Source: CAZQIC01 sp964593555 (GTDB lineage Bacteria > Bacteroidota > Bacteroidia > JAFLBG01). From it: a stretch of 16,160 nt of DNA. Of this stretch, positions 9,001 through 16,160 are shown piece by piece. The DNA lies in contig CAZQIC010000114.1 of the NCBI GenBank assembly GCA_964593555.1, positions 1 to 16,160 of the forward strand. Reading direction: 5' to 3'. The translations under genes were made by a program, and so were the position numbers. Position 1 is the stretch's first letter, and the number at the start of each line of letters is the position of its first letter. Under the pieces are notes generated by a model that did not search any database, was not told the DNA's origin, and was given only the letters and a program-made list of their open reading frames with translations.

Positions 9001-12000
9001 CACAAATGTTTGAGTGTAAATTCCTGCAACACTCTGATTAATTCCATGGATATTGGCAAATGAACCTGAACAAATAGTTTGTGTGCCTGATGTATTAACC
9101 GGATTATTAATAGTAACGTTTAGTGTTACAATACTATCACATCCCGAAGCATTAGTAAGTGTTTGAGTATAAACGCCAGTTACAATATATGTTTGAGCAC
9201 CATGTGTATAACTATTACAAGCTATAGCGGCTATCGTATTTGTGCTCACAGGATTAACTAACAAAGTAATATCCGATATACTATCACAACCGCCTACCGC
9301 AACAAAAGTTTGCGAATAAACTCCAGCTACACTTTGATTTACTCCATGAATAATTACAGATGAGCCCGAACAAATTGTTTGGGTGCCAGATGTATTAATT
9401 GTATTATTAATCGTAAGATTAATGGTAAGTATACTATCGCATCCTGTTGAATTAACAAGAGTTTGCGTGTACACTCCTGTTACCGCGTACGTTTGGGCGC
9501 CATGCGTATAGTTATTACATGTGGCAGCTGTAATTGTATTTGAACTTACCGGATTTACTATCAATGTAATATCTGATATACTATCACATCCATTTGCAGC
9601 CACAAATGTTTGAGTGTAAATTCCTGCAACACTTTGATTAGTTCCATGGATATTGGCAAATGAACCTGAACAAATAGTTTGCGTGCCGGAGATGGTGGTT
9701 GCATTATTAATAGTAAGATCAATAGTAAGTATGCTATCACATCCCGAAGCGTTGGTAAGAGTTTGGGTAAACACTCCCGTTGCGAGATACGCTTGAAGAT
9801 TATGAGTATAGCTATTACATGCTGCTACAACAATAGTATTTGTGCTTAGAGGATTAACTATTAATGTAATATCCGATATACTATCACAACCACCTACTGC
9901 AATATAGGTTTGCGAATAAACTCCTGCAACACTTTGGCTTATACCGTGAATAGCTGCAGATGCACCTGAGCAAATTGTCTGTGTTCCTGATGTAGTAATG
10001 GTATTATTAATCGTAAGATTTATGGTAAGTATACTATCACATCCTGTTGCATTAGTAAGAGTTTGTGTATAAACACCAGTTATAGTATACGTTTGGGCGC
10101 CATGCGTATAATTATTACATGTGGCAGCTGTAATTGTATTTGCACTTATTGGATTTACAACAAGCGTAATATCTGATATACTATCACATCCATTGGCAGC
10201 TACAAATGTTTGAGAGTAAATTCCTGCAACACTTTGATTAATTCCATGGATATTGGCAATTGAACCCGAACAAATTGTTTGTGTGCCTGATGTGCTAACC
10301 GCATTATTAATAGTAACATTTAATGTTAGAATGCTATCACAACCCGATGCATTAGTAAGTGTTTGTGTATACACGCCAGTTACAATATATGTTTGAGCGC
10401 CATGTGTATAACTATTACATGTTACAACCGAAGTTGTACTGGTACTTATTGAGTTTACTATTAAAGTAATATCTGATATACTATCACAACCACCGACAGC
10501 TGTATAGGTTTGTGAATAAACTCCTGCAATATTTTGACTAACTCCATGAATAATTGCAGATGCACCTGAGCAAATTGTCTGTGTTCCTGATGTAGTAATG
10601 GTATTATTAATCGTAAGATTTATGGTAAGTATACTATCACAGCCTAATGCATTAGTAAGCGTTTGGGTGTATACACCAGTTATAGTATACGTTTGTGGGC
10701 CGTGAATATAGCTGTTACATGCTCCTACAGTCAATGTGTTTGAGTTTACTGCATTTACCATTAACGTAATGTCGGAAATGCTATCACATCCATTAGATGC
10801 AACAAACGTCTGAGAATAAATACCGGCTACACTTCGATTAACACCATGGATAATTATTGTTGATCCTGAACAAATAGTTTGTACACCTGATGTGCTAACT
10901 GGATTATTAATAGTAAGGTTAAGAGTTCGAATACTATCACAGCCTGATGCATTAGTAAGCGTTTGTGTGTACACTCCGGTTGCAGTATATGTTTGAGCAC
11001 CATGTGTATAACTACCACAGGATGTATAAGTATGACTTGATGCACTAGCAACATTTACCGCCAAATAAATAGTTGCCGAAGCTGTACACCCTCCTGAAGT
11101 TCCATTTATTGTGTAGGTGGTTGACGCTGTAGGATTCGCTGTTACACTGCTACCGGTTGTGGCACTCAATCCTATTGACGGAAACCAGGAATATGTTGTT
11201 GCTCCTCCCGTAGTTAACAACATTGAAGATCCTCGGCAAATGGATGAACCGCTGCTCACAGTTAGCGTTGGAGTAGATATTACCGTTACGGTTACTATTG
11301 AATTATTCGTGCAATTTCCGTTTATACCTGTAACCGTATAAGTGGTAGTTGTTGTGGGCGAGGCATTAACAGAAGCTCCGGTAGTAGCACTCAATCCTGA
11401 TGAAGGAGCCCAAGAATATGAAGCAGCACCACCTGCGGTTAAAATTGTTGATGATCCTCTACATATAGTTGTGGAAGGAGACAATGTTATTGTTGGAGTT
11501 GGTACTACTGATACCGTAATCACACGAATGTCTGAACATCCTCCTCCATTTGTTCCAGATATAGTATAGCTAGTATTTATAGTTGGTGATGCATTGACTG
11601 AAGCACCGGTGGTAGCACTTAAGCCAACCGCAGGTGACCATGTATAGGAATTGGCTCCACTGGCGGTTAACAAGGCAGAGGATCCGAGACAAATAGTTAT
11701 AGCAGATGAAATAGTCAATGTAGGAACCGGAGTAACGGTTATAGTAATTATTCTATTGTCATTACATATTCCATTCACCGCTGTAACAGTATAGCTCGTC
11801 GTAATGTTTGGTGTTGCTGTAACTGATGAGCCTGTTGTGCTGCTTAAGCCTGCTGAAGGCCCCCAGGTATATGATGTTCCTCCCGATGCAGTAAGCAATG
11901 AGGAACCTCCCTGACAAATAGAATTATCCGGACTAACTTGTAAGTTCAACAATAAAGGGTTAACGGTAATTCGAATGCTGTCAATATATATACATCCCGA

Positions 12001-15000
12001 ACCATAATTAGCAGTAACCCAATATGTGCCGGGATTTGAAACGTTTAATGAAGAAGCTGTTGAGCCTGTATTCCACGTATAAGTAGTTGCAGCGACACCA
12101 TTAAAATTTACTGTAGTTAAAGTGATAGGTGTCCCGCAAGATTGAAAGGCGGTGTCTCTTCCCAACCCAAAAATATATCCCGGTGCATTATTAAAAGTCC
12201 AGCCTGTGTTGTTTCCTGCATCAATACTATATTGTCCGGCAAAAAAAGATGCTCCTCCGGTTCCCATTATATCTTTAATATTTAAATAATCTCCTAAAAC
12301 ACTTCCAGATGCTTTTGAAATACGAGCTTGTGTTGCCGCTGTATTAGAACGAAGAGTAATGATGTAACAAGGATTGCCTCTTGCAATCAAAGTATCGACA
12401 ATTTGCGTCTGATTGCTTCCTAACGTATATGTTTTTCCCGGAGAGAATGTCAATTTGCTAAAAGTATTTGCACCGTTTATCAATCCATCATGGATAAAAA
12501 ACACATTATGAAAACCGGCAGTGCTTGAACTAATTCTGCTTACAGAAGAAGGATGAGTAAAATTGACATCATAAAAATTTAGATTGGCTCCGGTATGGTT
12601 AAATGTTGGAGTTGCATATGTTCCGTCCATTATAAATTTTGACGTCCCCGCATTCAATGTAAGGCCTGCAGCGCTGGAATTCCATCTATATCGAAGTGTA
12701 ATAACAGATGAGCCAAAGGTAATTGAACGGGTATTTCCTGAATTCGTTTGAAAAGAAGTTGCCAATACAGCCTGGTTATTTGTATTAATATCTCCCCATT
12801 CATGAATAATATCATCGGAGGAATTTACGCTAAACGCATCCTGGAATATCCATCCGCCGCCAACACCGATGAACCTTACATCCGTGCGGAAAGACCGCGT
12901 TGCCATTGTTATCGTATTGCCAGTTGCGGTGGCCTCGAAATATGTATCACAATTGTAGTTAAGATTCATTGCCGCAATAAAAGTCAGAGAGCCAAATATT
13001 CTCATTCTATTTGGCGAGTTACCCGCAAATGTTGGCGTATATAAAGAGCCCGACCAATTCATATTATGACAAATGGCATCCTGATCTATAGTAACTGTTT
13101 GTGCAGCAGGTGACGAGGTAAAAGAATTAACATCAAAAAACACATCATCATTGAGCGTTGGCAGACACGCTCCTCCAGCTCCTCCTGAAGTCAGAGACCA
13201 ATGATTTTGATCAGACCAATTCCCGGTGCCTGATCCGGCAACAGGAACCCAATATAAATTACGTGAAGCTGTGGCAGGTATGGTCCAATTGGTGTTAGTA
13301 CCCAGACCAATAGAATTGTTGGCAACAAATACAGGACCGCCAGCAGTAATATTTTGTACAATACAGTAATCTCCAACTACACCTCCCGAAGGTTTATTGA
13401 TTGTTGCAGGAGCTGCGCTCGTAGATGCAATTGAAATGTAACCTGAACATGTTCCTGTAATATTAAAAGTTGTATTTACTGTCTGAGTTTGCCCAGCCTG
13501 CAATACATAATTTTTACCGGGTGAAAACGTAAGAACATTAAACGTCTGATTTGCATTTAGATTTCCGTGACCAAAAAAAGTTACGTTGTTAAAACTGCCT
13601 GCTGAATTTAAAACAGACCCGGTATTTGTGGGATGAGTAAATTCAATATCATAGTAAGCTTTTCCCGGCGTAGTAGAAAGATTGCCTGAATTAATAAATT
13701 TGATTAGCGAATTAAGTGCGTTTAATGTGAAATTCGTTCCATTAACATTCCAGGTTCCGCTTGTAACAGTTATAGTTGAAGAGGTGATAGAAAGTGTTCT
13801 TGTAGTACTTGGTAATGATCGAAAATTTGCTACCATTACATTCTGCCCATTTGTATTTAAATTTCCGTTTTCAAAATAAAAATTGCCAGCGCACTCAAAT
13901 GCATCTAAAAAAGTCCAGCCACCAATACCATGAAACCAAACAGTGTTCATAAAACGTTTACCTGCAGAAGTAATAGTTTTACCAATAGTAGTGGCTCTGA
14001 AATTAACATTTACACCCAAGTTATTCGTATTCATGGAAGCGTGAAAAACGAGACTCCCATAAATATCTAAATCGAACATCCCAGAGCCTGAAAATGCAGG
14101 ACTATTCACTCCCGTCCAGGTCATATTATTACAATGCGCATTATTATCAATTGTTACTATTTCGCCCGCAAGGCCAAAAGAATTGCCATCAAAAACAACA
14201 TTATCCAATGCAGTGGGAACGCATGCTCCACCAGGCCCGTTACTTGAAGTAGACCAATGTGCCGCATCAGACCAATTACCCGTTCCACTTCCGGCCACCT
14301 TCACCCAGTATAAAGCTGCTGGCGGAGAATAGGGATTTAAAGTCCATCCTGAATTCCCACCAAGATCAACAACATCATTAATTGTAAATGGGCCTGTTGG
14401 GCCGGAAATTCCGATATCACGCAAAACAATTTTAGTAAGTGTTAATGCTCCCGATTGCTTAACAATATTTGCAACAGAACCTACAGTTGAACTATAAATT
14501 TCAGTACTGCCACTAGCACATGCACCATTCGCAATTAAGTTATGAATGGTTTGTGATTGAGCAGATTGGAAAGTATATCTTTTACCCGACGTAAAAGTTA
14601 GATTTTGAAATACATTGTTATTCCCTCCAATACTTGCGTTCCGACCAAGAACCACTGAATTAAATGTACAATTGCTGGTAGAAATTGATATGTTGCCACC
14701 TGCATTCGCAACCGTAACATTATTAAATGTACAGTTATTACCAGATAGCTGCCCCGAAGTATTGGTTCCTGTTGCAGTAAAATTAATATTGTTGTACGCA
14801 AGACCTGTTCCTACACTAACTATTGGACTAACCCGATGTGTAATATTAATTGTGCTGGATCCACCGATAAAAGTTAAATTGGTTGCGTTTAAATTATAAA
14901 CTCCTCCTCCAGCATCAGAAAGTGTAAGAGTAGATGAACCAAAATTAATTGTTCGTATGCTGGTGGTTCCTGAATTAAAATTTGAAGCATTAACATCCCA

Positions 15001-15534
15001 ATTATTAGTTACAAAGCTGCCATCATTAACATCTATTCCTCTACTTGAATTCAACACACCTGCGAGGGACCACGTAACGCCCGAAGCATTATAAATCATT
15101 CTGGAATTTATTTGTACACCAGAAGTAGTTATCGTTCGGGAAGGCATTGCTATCAATCCAATATCAAAAGTTAAATCTCCCGAAAGCGTCCATGTCATGC
15201 CTGGAATAAGAGTCATACTTCCCGAAACAAATAATGGCCCGTTTCCTGTGAATGCCGGGTTATTGGTTGCCCCTACCCAACTCATGTTTCTACATCTCGC
15301 AGTACTTACATTGCTTATGTTTACAGATAATCCTGTGGTGGGAAAAGAACTCGCATTAAAAAAAACATTATCGCCTGGCCCAGGAGGAGCTCCTGGTGTA
15401 GAACCGCTTTCTAACCAATTTTGTGTTGTATACCAGTCGCTGCTAACAGTCCCTACCCAATAGTAATCAAGTGCATTAACACATTGAAATGAAAAAAGAA
15501 AAACTAATATTGAAAATAAACGTATGCTTTTCAC
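6064..15534 (-). CDS. Giant multi-repeat secreted adhesin-like protein, T9SS type B sorting domain
   Basis: The product has 3156 residues. The start is GTG (15534-15532), since no upstream in-frame ATG exists before a stop and the signal peptide begins at once (MKSIRLFSILVFLFSF, likely cleavage after VNA at residue 21). Domains in order: three beta-helix-like modules (about 22-407, 408-757, 758-1115), each opening with YWV...W and P-x-x-x-D-x-V-x-F and closing with PGK-x-Y-x-L...QTQ; an Ig-like domain (about 1121-1190); four Ig-like repeats of about 75 residues (1195-1496; SWxPSxGLSATTG); fourteen 100-residue repeats (about 1496-2895; THGAQTY, GVYTQTL, GCDSI, TICSG); two PKD domains with WSFGD (about 2896-3058); and a sorting domain (3059-3156; VPNTFTPNNDGLND, YDRWGN). 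Export by Sec and then T9SS to the surface or medium is well supported. Adhesion or matrix function is inferred from the architecture. No clear promoter was found upstream, and there is no operon partner. Confidence 0.93.
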   Translation of the reverse strand: MKSIRLFSILVFLFSFQCVNALDYYWVGTVSSDWYTTQNWLESGSTPGAPPGPGDNVFFNASSFPTTGLSVNISNVSTARCRNMSWVGATNNPAFTGNGPLFVSGSMTLIPGMTWTLSGDLTFDIGLIAMPSRTITTSGVQINSRMIYNASGVTWSLAGVLNSSRGIDVNDGSFVTNNWDVNASNFNSGTTSIRTINFGSSTLTLSDAGGGVYNLNATNLTFIGGSSTINITHRVSPIVSVGTGLAYNNINFTATGTNTSGQLSGNNCTFNNVTVANAGGNISISTSNCTFNSVVLGRNASIGGNNNVFQNLTFTSGKRYTFQSAQSQTIHNLIANGACASGSTEIYSSTVGSVANIVKQSGALTLTKIVLRDIGISGPTGPFTINDVVDLGGNSGWTLNPYSPPAALYWVKVAGSGTGNWSDAAHWSTSSNGPGGACVPTALDNVVFDGNSFGLAGEIVTIDNNAHCNNMTWTGVNSPAFSGSGMFDLDIYGSLVFHASMNTNNLGVNVNFRATTIGKTITSAGKRFMNTVWFHGIGGWTFLDAFECAGNFYFENGNLNTNGQNVMVANFRSLPSTTRTLSITSSTITVTSGTWNVNGTNFTLNALNSLIKFINSGNLSTTPGKAYYDIEFTHPTNTGSVLNSAGSFNNVTFFGHGNLNANQTFNVLTFSPGKNYVLQAGQTQTVNTTFNITGTCSGYISIASTSAAPATINKPSGGVVGDYCIVQNITAGGPVFVANNSIGLGTNTNWTIPATASRNLYWVPVAGSGTGNWSDQNHWSLTSGGAGGACLPTLNDDVFFDVNSFTSSPAAQTVTIDQDAICHNMNWSGSLYTPTFAGNSPNRMRIFGSLTFIAAMNLNYNCDTYFEATATGNTITMATRSFRTDVRFIGVGGGWIFQDAFSVNSSDDIIHEWGDINTNNQAVLATSFQTNSGNTRSITFGSSVITLRYRWNSSAAGLTLNAGTSKFIMDGTYATPTFNHTGANLNFYDVNFTHPSSVSRISSSTAGFHNVFFIHDGLINGANTFSKLTFSPGKTYTLGSNQTQIVDTLIARGNPCYIITLRSNTAATQARISKASGSVLGDYLNIKDIMGTGGASFFAGQYSIDAGNNTGWTFNNAPGYIFGLGRDTAFQSCGTPITLTTVNFNGVAATTYTWNTGSTASSLNVSNPGTYWVTANYGSGCIYIDSIRITVNPLLLNLQVSPDNSICQGGSSLLTASGGTSYTWGPSAGLSSTTGSSVTATPNITTSYTVTAVNGICNDNRIITITVTPVPTLTISSAITICLGSSALLTASGANSYTWSPAVGLSATTGASVNASPTINTSYTISGTNGGGCSDIRVITVSVVPTPTITLSPSTTICRGSSTILTAGGAASYSWAPSSGLSATTGASVNASPTTTTTYTVTGINGNCTNNSIVTVTVISTPTLTVSSGSSICRGSSMLLTTGGATTYSWFPSIGLSATTGSSVTANPTASTTYTINGTSGGCTASATIYLAVNVASASSHTYTSCGSYTHGAQTYTATGVYTQTLTNASGCDSIRTLNLTINNPVSTSGVQTICSGSTIIIHGVNRSVAGIYSQTFVASNGCDSISDITLMVNAVNSNTLTVGACNSYIHGPQTYTITGVYTQTLTNALGCDSILTINLTINNTITTSGTQTICSGASAIIHGVSQNIAGVYSQTYTAVGGCDSISDITLIVNSISTSTTSVVTCNSYTHGAQTYIVTGVYTQTLTNASGCDSILTLNVTINNAVSTSGTQTICSGSIANIHGINQSVAGIYSQTFVAANGCDSISDITLVVNPISANTITAATCNNYTHGAQTYTITGVYTQTLTNATGCDSILTINLTINNTITTSGTQTICSGASAAIHGISQSVAGVYSQTYIAVGGCDSISDITLIVNPLSTNTIVVAACNSYTHNLQAYLATGVFTQTLTNASGCDSILTIDLTINNATTISGTQTICSGSFANIHGTNQSVAGIYTQTFVAANGCDSISDITLIVNPVSSNTITAATCNNYTHGAQTYAVTGVYTQTLVNSTGCDSILTINLTINNTINTSGTQTICSGSSVIIHGVNQSVAGVYSQTFVAVGGCDSISDITLLVNPVSTNTIAAIACNSYTHGAQTYIVTGVYTQTLTNASGCDSIVTLNVTINNPVNTSGTQTICSGSFANIHGINQSVAGIYTQTFVAANGCDSISDITLVVNTIGTNTVTAATCNNYTHGAQTYTATGVYTQTLVNSTGCDSILTINLTINNTINTSGTQTICSGSSVIIHGVNQSVAGVYSQTFVAVGGCDSISDITLLVNPVSTNTIAAIACNSYTHGAQTYIVTGVYTQTLTNASGCDSIVTLNVTINNPVNTSGTQTICSGSFANIHGINQSVAGIYTQTFVAANGCDSISDITLVVNTIGTNTVTAATCNNYTHGVQTYTITGVYTQTLTNVAGCDSILTINLTINNTINTSGTQTICSGSSVIIHGVNQSVAGIYSQTFVAVGGCDSISDITLLVNPVSTNTIATTACNSYTHGAQTYIVTGVYTQTLTNASGCDSILTIDLTINNATTISGTQTICSGSFANIHGTNQSVAGIYTQTFVAANGCDSISDITLVVNTISTNTVTVATCNNYTHGAQAYTLTGVYTQTLVNSTGCDSILTLDLTINNTINTSGTQTICSGSSAVIHGINQSVAGVYSQTFVAANGCDSISDITLIVNPLSTNTIVVAACNSYTHNLQAYLATGVFTQTLTNASGCDSILTIDLTINNTAIISSTQTICSGSFAIIHGINQNIAGIYSQTFVAASGCDSISSITLIVNNPSIYSMTVNACDSYVLNAQTYTVTGVYTQTLINSIGCDSIITLDLTINYSSSIASVVTICSGETATVHGIAQNTAGIYSQTFTSVGGCDSVSNVTLVVNDLPVVSFVSDVSSGCESLCVNFNNTTANANSVVWSFGDGNTSSNAMPQYCYINDGLYNVTLVVTDNNGCKDSLTNTNMITVYPNPVSQFVASPYETTIVTPEITFTDQSIGATIWSWSFGDALYGTSSSQNISYAYSDSGSYIVKQVVINGFGCKDSSEQHIKIKADYVFYVPNTFTPNNDGLNDEFIPYSIGLDVSRDYQLSVYDRWGNLIFRTNDPNKGWNARKNNTGDEVAQDTYLWMISTRDIFGKGHAYDGRVNVIR
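6850..11049 (-). repeat. Tandem array of 14 coding repeats, 300 bp each
   Basis: Fourteen consecutive units of exactly 300 bp (100 codons) lie in perfect register. The same landmark, encoding CDSIS, recurs every 300 bases from about 6880 to about 10780 with no insertion or deletion between units. Each unit is itself two related halves of about 48 and 52 residues: a first half with C-N-x-Y-T-H-G-x-Q-x-Y and GCDSI, and a second with TICSG, IHG and GCDSI. Internal units are highly alike, while the units at both ends are more diverged. Boundaries are approximate because the phase is arbitrary. Confidence 0.95.
8300..9462 (-). repeat. Recent 600-bp tandem duplication within the array
   Basis: Positions 8300-8862 and 8900-9462 are identical over 563 bases at an offset of 600, including silent positions. 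The identity breaks at 8299 versus 8899 and at 8863 versus 9463. It spans roughly two 100-residue units (about residues 2025-2212 and 2225-2412). Adjacent unit pairs differ at many sites, so this copy is the youngest step in the array. Confidence 0.92.
11050..11970 (-). repeat. Four Ig-like coding repeats of about 225 bp
   Basis: The landmark GCAC of the codons for S-A-T recurs at 11162, 11387 and 11615, and a diverged fourth copy lies near 11838, giving a period of 225-228 bases (75-76 codons). Each unit contains TICxGSSxLLTAGGA, SWxPSxGLSATTG and a TYTVTGxNGxC-type end. They are more diverged than the 300-bp array and so probably older. The remnant gene at the left edge carries one related domain. 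Confidence 0.8.
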
Positions 15535-16116
15535 TTTGCGAATTGATGTAATTTTTTAATCGTTTTAAAGATGCAGTTTCTCTACTTTTCCATAATCAAC
15601 AAATGTCTTTCTCATCTCTTCCAAATTACCCTTATTCTTTATAGAGAAAAAGGCAAATTATTGCTTAAATATGCTTTCTAAAAGCACTCTGGTTAAAGTC
15701 TATTCGGTTTATATGAATTGATTTATCGCAGTTTAATTATAAATAGCTAATAATCACTCCATTACAGCCATTTTTCCCATAACTTACTTGAAAAAACTAT
15801 ATTCAAAAAGGCTAATTATAACATTTCTAATGGAGAAATAAGATTAAGAATTAAGGCGGAAACTAATCGTATTTACCTTTTATTTGCAGTAAATACCTAT
15901 TAGTAGTTACAATTATTTCTTGCAATAATTGTAATATGCAAAAAGCCTTTTTACATCTGATACAATTTAAAAATTCCGAATTGCGTTTAACGCAAAAAAA
16001 ATGTAATATCAACGAACACAAAGCAATTTATTTCATAAAACAATAAATTTTTGAAATCGTCATTAAGAATCAATTACAATAACAAACAAGTATCGTATAA
16101 TTTTGACTTAAGGTGG
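15535..16116. other. Non-coding AT-rich region upstream of the giant gene
   Basis: About 580 bases with no convincing gene on either strand. It should hold the giant gene's promoter, but I find only a one-mismatch -7 element (GACATTTG on the minus strand, 15607-15600) without a correctly spaced -33 element. Two inverted repeats stand out: a perfect 11-bp stem at 15907-15934 and an 8-bp A/T-only stem at 16025-16049. No tRNA or riboswitch fold is apparent by eye. Confidence 0.6.
15907..15934. repeat. Perfect 11-bp inverted repeat
   Basis: TTACAATTATT (15907-15917) and AATAATTGTAA (15924-15934) are exact reverse complements around a 6-base loop, TCTTGC. No T-run follows on either strand, which argues against an intrinsic terminator. 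It could be a protein-binding palindrome or an RNA hairpin about 375 bases upstream of the giant gene's start. The low GC content lowers its significance. Confidence 0.5.
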
Positions 16117-16160
16117 GTTCTAAAAATTCACTTTTAGAGATTTGACTAAAAATCGGAGAA
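16117..16160. repeat. Possible insertion-sequence end at right window edge
   Basis: GTTCTAAAAAT (16117-16127) is the reverse complement of 34-44. The word AAAATCG near 16150 mirrors CGATTTT near position 5 at almost the same distance. Between them the two edges agree only partly. The layout suggests two inverted ends of a repeated element lying just outside both edges. This stretch also holds a 7-bp inverted repeat, TCTAAAA / TTTTAGA (16119-16138). Confidence 0.35.

Noticed and set aside
6850..11049. Regular periodicity resembling a CRISPR or satellite array
   Set aside because: The period is 300 bp and each repeat is fully coding in one frame. There are no short repeats with unique spacers.
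6731..11569. Plus-strand open frames and a minus-strand alternative frame inside the giant gene
   Set aside because: They are frame shadows of a low-complexity coding repeat. They lack signal peptides and domains, and the opposite or alternative frame explains the whole stretch.
15600..15607. Possible -7 element for the giant gene on the minus strand
   Set aside because: It has one mismatch, and no TTTG lies at the required 19-21 base spacing upstream.
16025..16049. 8-bp inverted repeat AATTTATT / AATAAATT followed by Ts
   Set aside because: The stem is composed only of A and T in an AT-rich region and is too weak to call a terminator.

Overview
The window looks like a low-GC Bacteroidota chromosome (Chitinophagia, Sphingobacteriia or Cytophagia-like). 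The evidence is three proteins ending in the gliding-motility-associated C-terminal domain used as a type B sorting signal by the type IX secretion system (T9SS), an SBBP/DUF7948-type propeller protein, a perfect Bacteroidota housekeeping promoter (TTTG-N20-TACATTTG), and weak or absent Shine-Dalgarno sequences. No T9SS machinery, tRNA, rRNA, CRISPR array or transposase gene is visible.

Layout. 1-44: short non-coding edge that may be the end of an insertion sequence. 45-628 (+): the 3' remnant of a secreted Ig-like plus sorting-domain protein, with no start and no signal peptide. 629-880: non-coding, with a strong hairpin at 737-766. 881-3859 (+): complete 992-residue secreted protein with an N-terminal DUF7948-like region, seven SBBP blades, Ig/PKD-like domains and a sorting tail. 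3874-5418 (-): 514-residue cytoplasmic all-helical protein, convergent with the previous gene and driven by a textbook promoter. 5419-5667: divergent spacer. 5668-5901 (+): a small peptide gene that has no ATG, GTG or TTG start. It encodes a Bacteroidota RiPP-type leader ending in Gly-Gly and a 46-residue core with six cysteines, and a near-ideal intrinsic terminator follows at 5930-5960. 6064-15534 (-): a 3156-residue giant secreted protein. 15535-16116: non-coding and AT-rich. 16117-16160: an edge sequence that resembles the other window edge in inverted orientation.

The giant gene dominates the window. Its order is signal peptide, three beta-helix-like modules, one Ig-like domain, four Ig-like repeats of about 75 residues, then fourteen 100-residue repeats (exactly 300 bp each, no indels), two PKD domains and the T9SS tail. 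The 100-residue units alternate between two types, so the real amplification unit is 600 bp. One 600-bp step is so recent that 563 bp are identical.

The secreted proteins probably act at the cell surface or outside the cell, as adhesins or matrix proteins, and depend on a T9SS encoded elsewhere. The best candidate for something undescribed is the orphan cysteine-rich RiPP-like peptide at 5668-5901, which start-codon rules hide from ordinary gene calling. No modifying enzyme or transporter for it is in the window.
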